Source: an uncultured Campylobacter sp. (GTDB lineage: Bacteria; Campylobacterota; Campylobacteria; Campylobacterales; Campylobacteraceae). From it: 64,000 nt of DNA. Each line of letters begins with the position of its first letter. Within the stretch, counting starts at the first letter, position 1. Position numbers and translations under genes: made by a program. Under the pieces are notes generated by a model. The model was not told where the DNA came from. It saw only the letters and a list, made by a program, of their open reading frames with translations, and searched no databases. Below, piece after piece: positions 49,073 to 58,074 of the stretch. The stretch is from assembly GCF_938002845.1 (NCBI RefSeq), contig NZ_CALKZP010000051.1, positions 62,001 to 126,000 of the forward strand. The letters run 5' to 3'.

Positions 49073-50080
49073 GTGAAAAAAGTAGGCATCATCGGCGTTA
49101 GCGGCTATACCGGGCTTGAGCTGATTAAGGCTCTACTTTCCCACCCGGGCTTTGAAATTTCATATTTGGGTGCTTCGACGCAGGGTGAGATAAGCGAGAT
49201 TTTTCCGCAGCTGCGCGGCGTGTTTGAGATGCGCGTAGAAGCCGCAGACGCTCGCGTTGCAGCGCAAAGATGCGATCTTATTTTTTTGGCGTTGCCGCAT
49301 GGAAAAGCGATGGAATTTGCCCGCGAAATTTTAAAATTTAAAAGCGTCAAGGTAGTCGATCTATCGGCTGATTACCGCCTAAGCCGCGAGCTTTACGAGA
49401 AAAATTACACCACGCATTTAGACCCCCGTAATTTAGCCCACGCCGTTTACGGACTGCCCGAGCTAAATCGCGAAAAGATCCGCACGGCGCGACTTACCGC
49501 AAATCCAGGCTGCTATCCCACCTGCTCTATTTTGGCGCTCGCGCCGTTTGTGCGGCTACTAGATCCCGCCCTCGGCGTATTTATCGACGCAAAAAGCGGA
49601 GTAAGCGGCGCGGGCAAGACCCTTAAAACGAGCAGCCATTTCGTAAGCGTAAACGAAAACGCAAATGCCTACTCGCCGATCTCGCATCGCCATGCAGACG
49701 AGATCAAAGAGCAGCTACAAATTTTAAAAGGCGGCGAATTTAGCACGATTTTCGTGCCGAATTTGCTGCCTATCACGCGCGGAATGCTAGTTAGCGCGTT
49801 TGGCGTACTGCAAAAGAGCGTGGACGCAGAGGCGGTGCTGCGGGAGTTTTACGCAAATGAGCCTTTCGTGCGCGTCCGAAGCGAACCCGTGAGTATAAAA
49901 AACGTCGTAGGGACGCACTTTTGCGATATTTTTGTAAAAACTGCGGGCGATAAAATTTGGATTAACTCGGCGATCGATAATCTTTTGCGCGGAGCTTCGT
50001 CACAGGCGATCGCAAACGCAAATTTAATGTGCGGATTTGCCGAAGCCACGGCGCTGCCGCGCATCGCGCACGGAATTTAA
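49073..50080 (+). CDS. argC: N-acetyl-gamma-glutamyl-phosphate reductase
   Basis: This arginine biosynthesis enzyme has NAD(P)-binding GIIGVSGYTGLELI, catalytic Cys in NPGCYPT, and SGVSGAGKTLK. I chose GTG 49073, two bases after the greA stop; a TTG at 49061 would overlap greA. Confidence 0.95.
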   Translation: MKKVGIIGVSGYTGLELIKALLSHPGFEISYLGASTQGEISEIFPQLRGVFEMRVEAADARVAAQRCDLIFLALPHGKAMEFAREILKFKSVKVVDLSADYRLSRELYEKNYTTHLDPRNLAHAVYGLPELNREKIRTARLTANPGCYPTCSILALAPFVRLLDPALGVFIDAKSGVSGAGKTLKTSSHFVSVNENANAYSPISHRHADEIKEQLQILKGGEFSTIFVPNLLPITRGMLVSAFGVLQKSVDAEAVLREFYANEPFVRVRSEPVSIKNVVGTHFCDIFVKTAGDKIWINSAIDNLLRGASSQAIANANLMCGFAEATALPRIAHGI

Positions 50081-50122
50081 GCGATGAGCTTTTTGCAAAA
50101 GCCGCCACGCGCCGGAGCCTAG

Positions 50123-50857
50123 ATGCAAAATGATCAAATTCAGACGATAAAACCCGGCGCGATCTTTATCGGCGATGCGCACGCGGGCGCGAGCAGGCCG
50201 CAATTTTTGAAATTCTTGCGCGCGCTGTGTTCCACGCAAAGCCTGCCGCCTCAAATTTTTATGATGGGCGACATGTTTGATTTTTTGGCAAACACGACCT
50301 ACGTGCAGCGCTTCTACGAAGAGGAGATCGCGCTAATAAACGAGCTGTCGCGAAAATGTGAAATTTTTTACTTCGAGGGCAACCACGATTTTAATCTGCG
50401 CGAAATTTTTCCCCGCGCAAAAGTTTATCCAAATGCCGCCCAGCCCGTTAAATTTATGAGCGAGAGCGGTGAGGCGGTGCAGATCGCGCACGGCGATCTG
50501 TTTTTGCCGTACCTGACGCAGTTTGCGCTGCTTTCGCTGCGAAACAGAGTTTTTTTAAAATTTATGGACCTGCTCGATCGCGCTTTAAAATTTAAAATTT
50601 CAAAGATGATCTTAAAATCGCAAGAAGGGAAAAATCTATACAAAAAAATGCCCGATTTTAAGGATATAATCGCGCCAAAGATCGATTTTTACACGGCAAA
50701 TTTAATCATCGAAGGGCACTATCATCAAGATGAAATTTTATATTTCGGCGAGAAAAAATATATAAATTTGTGCTCGTTCGGGGTCAGGAGCAAAATTTAC
50801 GAGGTCGCAAAAAGCGAAAAATTTATGCTAATTCCAAAAAACTTAAACTTAAATTAG
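50123..50857 (+). CDS. lpxH: UDP-2,3-diacylglucosamine pyrophosphatase LpxH-like
   Basis: This 244-aa metallophosphoesterase has FIGDAHAG, MGDMFDF, EGNHDF, AHGD and EGHYHQ, the LpxH signature. It yields lipid X for LpxB, whose gene lies 3 genes upstream. An unrelated tiny frame (12 codons) fills the space to argC. Confidence 0.88.
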   Translation: MQNDQIQTIKPGAIFIGDAHAGASRPQFLKFLRALCSTQSLPPQIFMMGDMFDFLANTTYVQRFYEEEIALINELSRKCEIFYFEGNHDFNLREIFPRAKVYPNAAQPVKFMSESGEAVQIAHGDLFLPYLTQFALLSLRNRVFLKFMDLLDRALKFKISKMILKSQEGKNLYKKMPDFKDIIAPKIDFYTANLIIEGHYHQDEILYFGEKKYINLCSFGVRSKIYEVAKSEKFMLIPKNLNLN

Positions 50858-50888
50858 CTATAATTCCTAAATTTTTGCGAGGATATTT

Positions 50889-51512
50889 ATGATAAAGCTT
50901 TGTGTTTTCGACTTTGATTCTACGCTGATGGACGGCGAAACGATAGGTTTTTTCGCCGCTAAAATGGGCACGCAGAGACAAGTTAGCGAAATTACGAAGC
51001 GGGCGATGGCGGGCGAGCTTGATTTTTTCGAGAGCCTTAGCGAGCGCGTGGCGCTGATAAAGGGGATGAAGCTTAGCGATGCTAAAGCTATCGCGGAGAG
51101 CTTGCCTTTTGTTTGCGGCGCTAGCGAGATCATCGCGTATCTGAAAAATAAAGGCATAAAGGTGATCGTCTTTAGCGGCGGATTTCATCTCGCTACCGAC
51201 GCCGCGCAGAAAAAGCTAGACTTTGACGCGAGCTTTGCGAACTATCTGCATGAAAAAAACGGAATTTTAACTGGGCTTTTCGGCGGCGAGATGATGTTTG
51301 GATACTCAAAAGGCGCGCTGCTTGCGCAGCTTAAATCGCTGATGGGCTTAAAAGCAAGCGAGGTAATGTGCGTGGGAGACGGCGCGAACGACGTTTCGAT
51401 GTTTCGCGAGGCGGGACTTAAAATTGCTTTTTGCGCGAATGAAATTTTAAAAAGCGAGGCGAGCGTCTGCATTGAAAAAAAGGATTTGAAGGAGATTATG
51501 AAATATGTATGA
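50889..51512 (+). CDS. serB: Phosphoserine phosphatase
   Basis: This 207-aa HAD hydrolase has DFDSTLMDGE (nucleophile Asp, acid Asp), FSGGFH and GDGANDVSMF. It makes the final step of serine synthesis. It overlaps tal by 8 bp. Confidence 0.93.
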   Translation: MIKLCVFDFDSTLMDGETIGFFAAKMGTQRQVSEITKRAMAGELDFFESLSERVALIKGMKLSDAKAIAESLPFVCGASEIIAYLKNKGIKVIVFSGGFHLATDAAQKKLDFDASFANYLHEKNGILTGLFGGEMMFGYSKGALLAQLKSLMGLKASEVMCVGDGANDVSMFREAGLKIAFCANEILKSEASVCIEKKDLKEIMKYV

Positions 51513-52512
51513 TAAAGCCCTAAATTTCAGCCTTTGGTGCGACTTTTTGGAGCGCGATTTTATCGATAAAGATTTCGACGAGCTGATCAAAAAAGGGATA
51601 ATTAACGGCGCGACTTCCAATCCTGCGATCTTTAAAAACGCGATCCTAAGCTCCCCCGCATACGATGCAGCTAAAGAGGAATTTAGAAAAAAAGAGCCTA
51701 AAAAGCTGTATGAAATTTTAGCCACCGCAGACATCAGAAGCGCGGCGGAGAGCCTGCTTAAAAATTTCATTAACGGCGATGACGGCTTTGTGAGTATCGA
51801 AGTCGATCCGTACTTTGCAGACGACGCCGAGGCGATGTATCGCGAGGGCAAACACCTATACGGCACGATCGGCATGCCAAACGTAATGATAAAAATCCCC
51901 GCGACCAAGGCTGGCTACGAAGCGATGCACGATCTGCTAAAAAAGGGGATCAGCGTAAACGCGACCTTGGTTTTTTCGCCGGAGCAGACCGTAAAATGTA
52001 TAGAGGCGATAAAAGAGGGAATCGCGGGCTTTCGTCGCTATTTCCCGAAAGCAAATTTACCAAAAACCGTAATTAGCATCTTCGTTAGCCGCTTCGATAG
52101 GTTATTGGATGAAAAAATGGCCGCAGCGGGTCTTCCTACCGGCAAAATCGGCACGATGAACGCTTCAAAATGCTACAATATCATCGCTAAAGAAAATTTA
52201 AACTACGTAAAGCCGCTGTTTGCGAGCACGGGCGTAAAAGGAGACGATCTGCCGAAGGATTACTACGTAAGCGAGCTGATGTATCCGGGCTGCGTAAACA
52301 CCGCGCCGCTTGAGACGATAGAGGCTTTTATAAGCGGCGATCAAAAGCCCAAAATGCCGCCCAGCGACGCGCAGATAGAGGAATTTTTCGCTCGCGTAGC
52401 GGAGGCGAAGATCGATATGAAAAAGGCGTATAAAAAGCTGCTGGATGACGGACTAGCGGCTTTTGAAGAGGCATTTAAAGAGATAATAAAAACACTTAAA
52501 AAGGAGAAATGA
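51505..52512 (+). CDS. tal: Transaldolase
   Basis: This 335-aa pentose-phosphate enzyme has NGATSNPAIF, the Schiff-base lysine in MIKIPATKAGYEA, and a C-terminal SELMYPGCVNTAP. The length fits the long TalB-like bacterial type. It overlaps pilT. Confidence 0.94.
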   Translation: MYDKALNFSLWCDFLERDFIDKDFDELIKKGIINGATSNPAIFKNAILSSPAYDAAKEEFRKKEPKKLYEILATADIRSAAESLLKNFINGDDGFVSIEVDPYFADDAEAMYREGKHLYGTIGMPNVMIKIPATKAGYEAMHDLLKKGISVNATLVFSPEQTVKCIEAIKEGIAGFRRYFPKANLPKTVISIFVSRFDRLLDEKMAAAGLPTGKIGTMNASKCYNIIAKENLNYVKPLFASTGVKGDDLPKDYYVSELMYPGCVNTAPLETIEAFISGDQKPKMPPSDAQIEEFFARVAEAKIDMKKAYKKLLDDGLAAFEEAFKEIIKTLKKEK

Positions 52513-53729
52513 TGGCGGGTTCTATAGATTATTCGCAGTATCAAGTTGACGCTTCTACGCTGGATTTTAAGCAGCGAGATAGGCTAAATAAATATCTGGA
52601 ATTTCTAATCCAAAACGGCGGTAGTGACCTTCATATAAAATCAGGCGCGGTCATCAGAGGGCGCATCCACGGCGAGCTAGTAAAATTTAGCAAAACGCCA
52701 TTTCTAAAAGAAGACGCGATGACACTAGCTAAGGAGCTTCTCATCACGCGCTTTCCGGAGCTTATCGAGAAAAAGAGCGTAGATTTTACATATAAGCTAA
52801 ACGAAGATTATCGCTTCCGCGTTAATATTTTCTTTCAAATCGACGGTATCAGCGCGGTTTTCCGAACGATCCCGGTTAAAATTCCAGAGATCGACGATCT
52901 AGGTCTGCCGCCTTCGATCAAAGATATTTGCGACACGGCTATGCGCGGCGTCGTGCTGCTTACCGGACCTACGGGAAGCGGAAAGACGACAACGATCGCA
53001 AGCATGATCAATCGCATAAATAGACAAAGAACTAGCCACGTCGTTACGATCGAGGATCCCGTCGAGTTCGTATTTAAAGACGATAAATGCATCATCAATC
53101 AGCGCGCTATCGGTGAGGACTGCAATAACTTCGCAGATTCGCTTCGCGCTGCGCTGCGAGAAGATCCCGACGTAATATTCGTGGGCGAGATGCGCGATTT
53201 GGAGACGATCGAGACCGCACTTCACGCCGCAGAAACGGGCCACTTAGTGTTTTCGACGGTGCATACTATTGACGCAAAAGAGACGGTAAACCGAATCATC
53301 GCGATGTTTGAGCAGGCTGAGCAGGAGCGTATCCGAATGACGCTAGCGTCCGTCCTAGAGGCGGTCATCTCTCAGCGCCTTGCTCGTACTATCGAGGGCA
53401 AGCGCGTAGCCGTCGTTGAAATTTTACGCAAAAACACCCGTATTAAGGATATGATACTTGATGCGCGTGACGATGAAATTCCTGACGCGATCGCCGACGG
53501 TCGCAATACCTACGGTATGCAGACCTTCGATCAGCACCTGCTTGATCTTTACAGAGACGGTGTCATCACCCGCGAGGAGGCGCTGGATAAGGCCTCTAAG
53601 CGAAACGACCTCGATCTACAGATCAAAAACGTGGACCTTGCCAAAAAAAGGGATTTGGCAGCAGAATCCGGAGAGAGCGCCGAAGAGATGCTCGCAGGCG
53701 AAGTCGTACAGCTAAAAGAGATCCGCTAA
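52509..53729 (+). CDS. pilT: PilT-like type IV pilus retraction ATPase
   Basis: This 406-aa secretion-type ATPase has an N-terminal PAS-like domain, Walker A GPTGSGKTTT, the Asp box region DPVEF, Walker B DPDVIFVGEMRD (AIRNLRE-like variant GEMRDLETIETALHAAETGH in part) and His box. It powers pilus retraction or a related machine; no other pilus genes are in the window. Confidence 0.9.
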   Translation: MMAGSIDYSQYQVDASTLDFKQRDRLNKYLEFLIQNGGSDLHIKSGAVIRGRIHGELVKFSKTPFLKEDAMTLAKELLITRFPELIEKKSVDFTYKLNEDYRFRVNIFFQIDGISAVFRTIPVKIPEIDDLGLPPSIKDICDTAMRGVVLLTGPTGSGKTTTIASMINRINRQRTSHVVTIEDPVEFVFKDDKCIINQRAIGEDCNNFADSLRAALREDPDVIFVGEMRDLETIETALHAAETGHLVFSTVHTIDAKETVNRIIAMFEQAEQERIRMTLASVLEAVISQRLARTIEGKRVAVVEILRKNTRIKDMILDARDDEIPDAIADGRNTYGMQTFDQHLLDLYRDGVITREEALDKASKRNDLDLQIKNVDLAKKRDLAAESGESAEEMLAGEVVQLKEIR

Positions 53730-53740
53730 GTCATAAATTT

Positions 53741-53773
53741 TAAAATTCCAAATTCTTGCAATTTGGAATTTTA
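53741..53773. terminator. Hairpin after pilT
   Basis: Perfect 14-bp arms (TAAAATTCCAAATT at 53741-53754 and 53760-53773) enclose a 5-nt loop, 12 bp after the pilT stop. Confidence 0.6.
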
Positions 53774-53774
53774 A

Positions 53775-53808
53775 AGAATTCTGCCTGCCGCCGCGCAGGC
53801 AGAATTCT
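53775..53808. terminator. GC-rich hairpin after pilT
   Basis: Fourteen-base arms AGAATTCTGCCTGC and complement (53775-53788 and 53795-53808) enclose a 6-nt loop, directly behind the previous hairpin. This tandem probably ends the lpxB-pilT transcript. Confidence 0.6.
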
Positions 53809-53978
53809 ATTCGTCTGTCATTTTGTGTACAAATATGCCGTGACTTGCAGGATTTAGCGTAAATTTTAATCGGCTAAATTCCGTGCGATTTTACTTCTAA
53901 ATTTCATCGTGGCGCTTAAATAGATTTAAAGCAACATTTAGCTATTATCACGCTTCATTTTTTCACAAAGGAAACCTA

Positions 53979-54515
53979 ATGTTAGAAGGTATCGTTAGAG
54001 ATAGTATCGGTAAAAGGGCTTCAAAATCCCTAAAACGAGATGGTTATCTAATCGCTAATATTTATGCGAAAGGATTTGAAAATATTAACGCAGCGTTTAA
54101 GGTAAACGACTTTATCAAAGCCATGCGCGCAAAAGAAGATCTTCCTTTCGAGGTTAGCGTGGGTGGTAAGACATATCGCGTCATCGTGCAAGAATACCAA
54201 AAGCACCCCGTCACAAATACCCTAACCCACGTAGATTTACGCGTAGTTCAGGATGACGTGGTAAGCAAATATTTAGTGCCGGTTAAGGTAACTGGCGTCG
54301 CTAAAGGGCTAAAAAACAAAGGTATTTTGGTGCAATCCAAGCGTCGTATAGCCGTAAAATGCGCAGGAAAAGATCTACCAAACGATTTTACGCTCGATGT
54401 GAGCGATCTTGACGTAGGCGATTCGCTTTTGATCCGAGACATTCCGGTAAAAGAGGGCGTCAGCATCATTTTAGACGGCTCGGTGGCGGTAGTCGGAGTT
54501 ACTTCGGCTAAATAG
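53979..54515 (+). CDS. rplY: Ribosomal protein L25 (Ctc type)
   Basis: This 178-aa protein has the L25 N-terminal domain (EGIVRDSIGKRASKSLKRDGY in part) and a C-terminal TL5/Ctc beta domain (VDLRVVQDDVVSKYLVPVKV). It binds 5S rRNA. AAAGGAAACC precedes the ATG. The usual partner pth follows. Confidence 0.95.
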   Translation: MLEGIVRDSIGKRASKSLKRDGYLIANIYAKGFENINAAFKVNDFIKAMRAKEDLPFEVSVGGKTYRVIVQEYQKHPVTNTLTHVDLRVVQDDVVSKYLVPVKVTGVAKGLKNKGILVQSKRRIAVKCAGKDLPNDFTLDVSDLDVGDSLLIRDIPVKEGVSIILDGSVAVVGVTSAK

Positions 54516-54523
54516 GGGCGCCT

Positions 54524-55081
54524 ATGATACTGATCGCAGGACTTGGGAATCCTGCTCAGAAATACGCAGATACCAGACACAATGTCGGTTTTATGCTAAT
54601 CGACGAAATTTTAAAGACGGGCGGCTTTAGCGAGCTCGGCTCGTCTAAATTCCAAGGCGAGCTTTTTAAAAAGGGCTCGCTTCTTCTTTTAAAACCCCAA
54701 ACTTTTATGAACTTAAGCGGCAACTCCGTAAAGGCGGTGAATGATTTTTACAAGCCCGAGCGCATCATTGTGGTGCACGACGATATAGATTTGGATCTGG
54801 GCGCCGTTAAATTTAAAAAAGGCGGCAGTAGCGGCGGGCACAACGGGATCAAATCGATCGACGCGCTAATCGGCGCGGATTACGAGCGCGTGCGTATCGG
54901 CGTGGGTAAAAAACAGCAGGGGCAGGACGCGGCAAATTTCGTACTCGGAAATTTTAACGAAAGCGAGCGCGAGAAGCTGAGTGAAATTTTACCCTATGTC
55001 GCGCGCGCGGTAGAGGAGCTCATTTGCTCGGATATAGAGCAGATCGCGCAAAAATTTACGATTAAAAAGGCTAGGGTGTGA
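54524..55081 (+). CDS. pth: Peptidyl-tRNA hydrolase
   Basis: This 185-aa enzyme has GLGNPAQKYADTRHNVGF (catalytic His20 region), KPQTFMNLSGNSV, VVHDDIDLDLG and GGHNGIKSI. It recycles peptidyl-tRNA. It is 8 bp downstream of rplY and overlaps the permease start. Confidence 0.97.
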   Translation: MILIAGLGNPAQKYADTRHNVGFMLIDEILKTGGFSELGSSKFQGELFKKGSLLLLKPQTFMNLSGNSVKAVNDFYKPERIIVVHDDIDLDLGAVKFKKGGSSGGHNGIKSIDALIGADYERVRIGVGKKQQGQDAANFVLGNFNESEREKLSEILPYVARAVEELICSDIEQIAQKFTIKKARV

Positions 55082-56124
55082 AGTTATACGTAAAATACGC
55101 GGCTCTTTCCTATCTGAAGTATTTTTTTATACTTCTAATAGCCCTTGAATGCTTTTACGTAGGCATCGATGTGCTTACAAATCTCAAAGATTTTCCCTCA
55201 AGCGCGAATACCGCTCTTTTGTATATCGCTCTAACCGCAGCGGTCGCGCTTAGCTACACGCTGCCGCTAAGTCTTATTTTTGCGCTTATTTTGATGGGCT
55301 TTAATATGATCCGTAGCAACGAGCTGGTGAGCTTTTATGCGCTTGGGGTTAGCAAAAATGCTCTGATAATCCCTCCATTTTTGATCGCACTTGCGATTAC
55401 TGCAGGCTTTATAGCTTTAAATTCCACCCCGTTTGCATACGCGCTAAAATTTCAAAAGAATTTAACCGATTTATCGCCTACGGGGGGAGATATGTTTTTG
55501 AAATTTGAGGGTAAATATATCTACATCAAAGCTCTAAACGGCAAAAACGCAAATGATATAACGATCTTTGATATGGGTGATAACTCCGTTGCTTCGCGCT
55601 CGCATGCAAGTTCTGGCGAATACGCAGGTAAAATTTGGCATCTGCGCGACGTAAATACCACGACTTTACCCGCACAGCTTAAACTTGGAGGAAGTGGATT
55701 AAAAAGTAAGCTTAGCGCGCAGAGCGAGGCGCTTAAGGGCTTTGATCCAAGCTCAATTGCAAGCGTTTATGATACGAGTAATGTATATTCGATCAGGGAT
55801 GCTTTGCGTTCGATCCGCACCTTTTCGCATCAAGGCGTGAATATCTCCACCATAAAAGCAAGCCTTTATAATATGATATTTTTTCCATTGTTTGCGCCTT
55901 TGGCAGTATTGGTGCTGTATTATTACCTGCCCGTTACGGGACGATTTTTTAATCTTGCACTACTAAGCTTTGGATTTTTTATCGCTACGCTATGCGCTTG
56001 GGGCGTGCTTTTCGTGTTAATTAGGTTTTCTCTCAACGGCGTCATCATCCCAGAACTTGGCATTATCGTGCCCATAACAGCGTTATTAGGCTTTGCAGCA
56101 TTTTTGGTTTTTAAGCATCGTTAA
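55078..56124 (+). CDS. LPS export permease, YjgP/YjgQ family (LptF/LptG)
   Basis: This 348-aa inner-membrane protein has about six transmembrane helices and a central periplasmic beta domain (FEGKYIYIKALNGKNAND). It extracts lipopolysaccharide for transport to the outer membrane as part of LptBFG. The GTG start overlaps the pth stop. I do not separate LptF from LptG here. Confidence 0.87.
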   Translation: MKLYVKYAALSYLKYFFILLIALECFYVGIDVLTNLKDFPSSANTALLYIALTAAVALSYTLPLSLIFALILMGFNMIRSNELVSFYALGVSKNALIIPPFLIALAITAGFIALNSTPFAYALKFQKNLTDLSPTGGDMFLKFEGKYIYIKALNGKNANDITIFDMGDNSVASRSHASSGEYAGKIWHLRDVNTTTLPAQLKLGGSGLKSKLSAQSEALKGFDPSSIASVYDTSNVYSIRDALRSIRTFSHQGVNISTIKASLYNMIFFPLFAPLAVLVLYYYLPVTGRFFNLALLSFGFFIATLCAWGVLFVLIRFSLNGVIIPELGIIVPITALLGFAAFLVFKHR

Positions 56125-56169
56125 GCCTTGATTTGTTAGAATGGCGCAAAATTTATCGGTGGAAATTCT

Positions 56170-57660
56170 ATGGATTATTCAAGCTTAGCCTGCAAATACG
56201 GCACTCCTTTATACGTTTACGATTTTAACGAGATACAAAAGAATTTCATAGCGCTCAAAGAGGCCTTTGCAGCGCGCAAGTCGCTCGTTTGTTTCGCGAT
56301 TAAAGCAAGCTCGAATTTAAGTATTTTAAAATTTCTATCGGATCTGGGCAGCGGCTTTGACTGCGTCAGCATCGGCGAGCTACGCCGCGCTCTGTATATC
56401 GGCGCAAAGAGCTATAAGATCATATTCTCTGGCGTCGGCAAGCAAGACGGCGAGCTAGAATTTGCGCTAAGGTCGGACATCTTGCTGATAAATTTAGAAA
56501 GCGAAGCCGAGATGCTGTGCCTGGAGCGGATCGCGCAAAATCTAAATAAATCCGCTCGCATAAGCATCCGCGTAAATCCGAACGTTGATGCTAAGACCCA
56601 CCCCTACATCTCCACAGGGCTAAATGAGAACAAATTCGGCGTCAGTATCGAGACCGCGCGCAAGATGTATATCTACGCCAAAAAGAGCAAATTTTTAAAT
56701 CCCGTCGGTATCCACTTTCACATCGGCAGCCAACTCACGGAGATCGCGCCGATCTGCGACGCCGCAAAGATCGTAAGCGATCTGCTGCGCGAGCTGCGAG
56801 CTCTTGAGATCGATATAAAATTTTTCGACGTGGGCGGCGGCATCGGCATCCGCTACGAGGATGAAAAACAGATCGTGCTCTACGACTACGCGCAGGGGAT
56901 TTTGCGCAGCCTAAGCGGGCTAGACGTCACGATAGTGTGCGAGCCGGGGCGCTTCATCACAGGGGCTGCGGGAGTATTTCTTACCCGCGTGCTTTACGAA
57001 AAACAAAACTGCGGCAAGCGCTTCGTCATCGTTGACGGCGCGATGAACGATCTCATACGCCCGAGCCTCTACGGCGCGCACCATAAAATCGAGCTTCTAA
57101 GCGAGCAGAATTTTGCCTGCGAAAGCTGCGCGAGCCAAAACGACACCGAGAATTCTACGGCACGAAATTCCTCTCAGCAAAGCGGCATTACGCAAGATTT
57201 AGCCGAGAATTTCACGGCGCAGAATTCCACGCATAGCAAAGCTTTCGGCATCGAGGCTAAGTCCGCTTCAGAGGATTTCGCACCGCAAAATTCTACGCCG
57301 CAAAACGGCGTTTCACAAAGCTTGCAAGGAAATCTCGCGCCACATAATTCCTCTAATCTAAGCTCCGCCGTGGATAATTCTGCGCCGCAAAGCTCTGCAG
57401 AGAGCTTAAGCCTCTGCGATGTCGTGGGGCCGATCTGCGAAAGCGGCGACTTCCTAGCCAAAGGGGTTAGCTTGCCTAGCCTGCAAAGCGGCGATCTGCT
57501 CGCGATCAAAAGCGCCGGCGCCTACGGCTTTTCGATGTCGAGCAACTACAACACCCGCTGCCGCGCCGCCGAGATCGCGGTTTACGACGGACAAGACCGC
57601 CTGATTAGAAAGCGCGAAAGCTTTGATGAGCTAATCGCACTCGAAAAGGATTTCGTATGA
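56170..57660 (+). CDS. lysA: Diaminopimelate decarboxylase with about 100-aa low-complexity insertion
   Basis: The PLP enzyme of lysine synthesis has Lys45 (CFAIKASSN), HFHIGSQ, DVGGGIGI, EPGRFITG and CESGDFLAKG. At 496 aa it exceeds the usual 400-420. The excess is residues about 312-413 (57103-57408), rich in Asn, Ser, Gln and Thr with repeats of AxNST/APQNST, inserted between RPSLYGAHHKIELL and the DVVGPICESGD active-site loop. All catalytic motifs remain in frame. Confidence 0.93.
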   Translation: MDYSSLACKYGTPLYVYDFNEIQKNFIALKEAFAARKSLVCFAIKASSNLSILKFLSDLGSGFDCVSIGELRRALYIGAKSYKIIFSGVGKQDGELEFALRSDILLINLESEAEMLCLERIAQNLNKSARISIRVNPNVDAKTHPYISTGLNENKFGVSIETARKMYIYAKKSKFLNPVGIHFHIGSQLTEIAPICDAAKIVSDLLRELRALEIDIKFFDVGGGIGIRYEDEKQIVLYDYAQGILRSLSGLDVTIVCEPGRFITGAAGVFLTRVLYEKQNCGKRFVIVDGAMNDLIRPSLYGAHHKIELLSEQNFACESCASQNDTENSTARNSSQQSGITQDLAENFTAQNSTHSKAFGIEAKSASEDFAPQNSTPQNGVSQSLQGNLAPHNSSNLSSAVDNSAPQSSAESLSLCDVVGPICESGDFLAKGVSLPSLQSGDLLAIKSAGAYGFSMSSNYNTRCRAAEIAVYDGQDRLIRKRESFDELIALEKDFV

Positions 57661-58074
57661 TCCGCGCGACGAGCCGTCTAAAACAGGGTGCGGTTTTAAA
57701 TTTCAAATCCGAGCGCGCAGAGGCTTTAAATTTTAATGCCGCAACGAGCGCGGCCCTAAATTTTAAACGCACCGCCGCTTTAAATTCCGAGCCTAAATGC
57801 ACCCGCGCTTTAAATTTCAAATCCGAACAAAATGCGCCTCTAAATTTCACGTCAAAACGAAGCCCCGCTTTAAATTTTAACCGCGCCCCTTTAAATTTCA
57901 GATCTCGCTGCGACGAATTTTATCGCGCCTTCTTAGCGTGCAAAAGTTGCGGCGCGGTAATCGCAAGCGATGAAATTTTAAGATCGCGCGGTAAGAATTT
58001 CAAAGCCTGCGGCAAGAACGGCGGCATGAAATTTCTAAAACCGAAATTTGGGGGCGAGCAAAAGGAGGGTTGTG
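57657..58074 (+). repeat. Repetitive LNFK-coding region between lysA and pheA
   Basis: A frame opening with ATGA overlap of the lysA stop runs to 58091 (144 codons). It reads ALNFKSE, ALNFNAA, ALNFKRT and similar about eight times, from a degenerate repeat TTTAAATTT(C/T)AA. The later part is lysine-rich and contains CKSCG and CGKNGG. It is more likely an expanded intergenic AAATTT repeat than a gene, but expression by coupling cannot be excluded. Confidence 0.5.
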
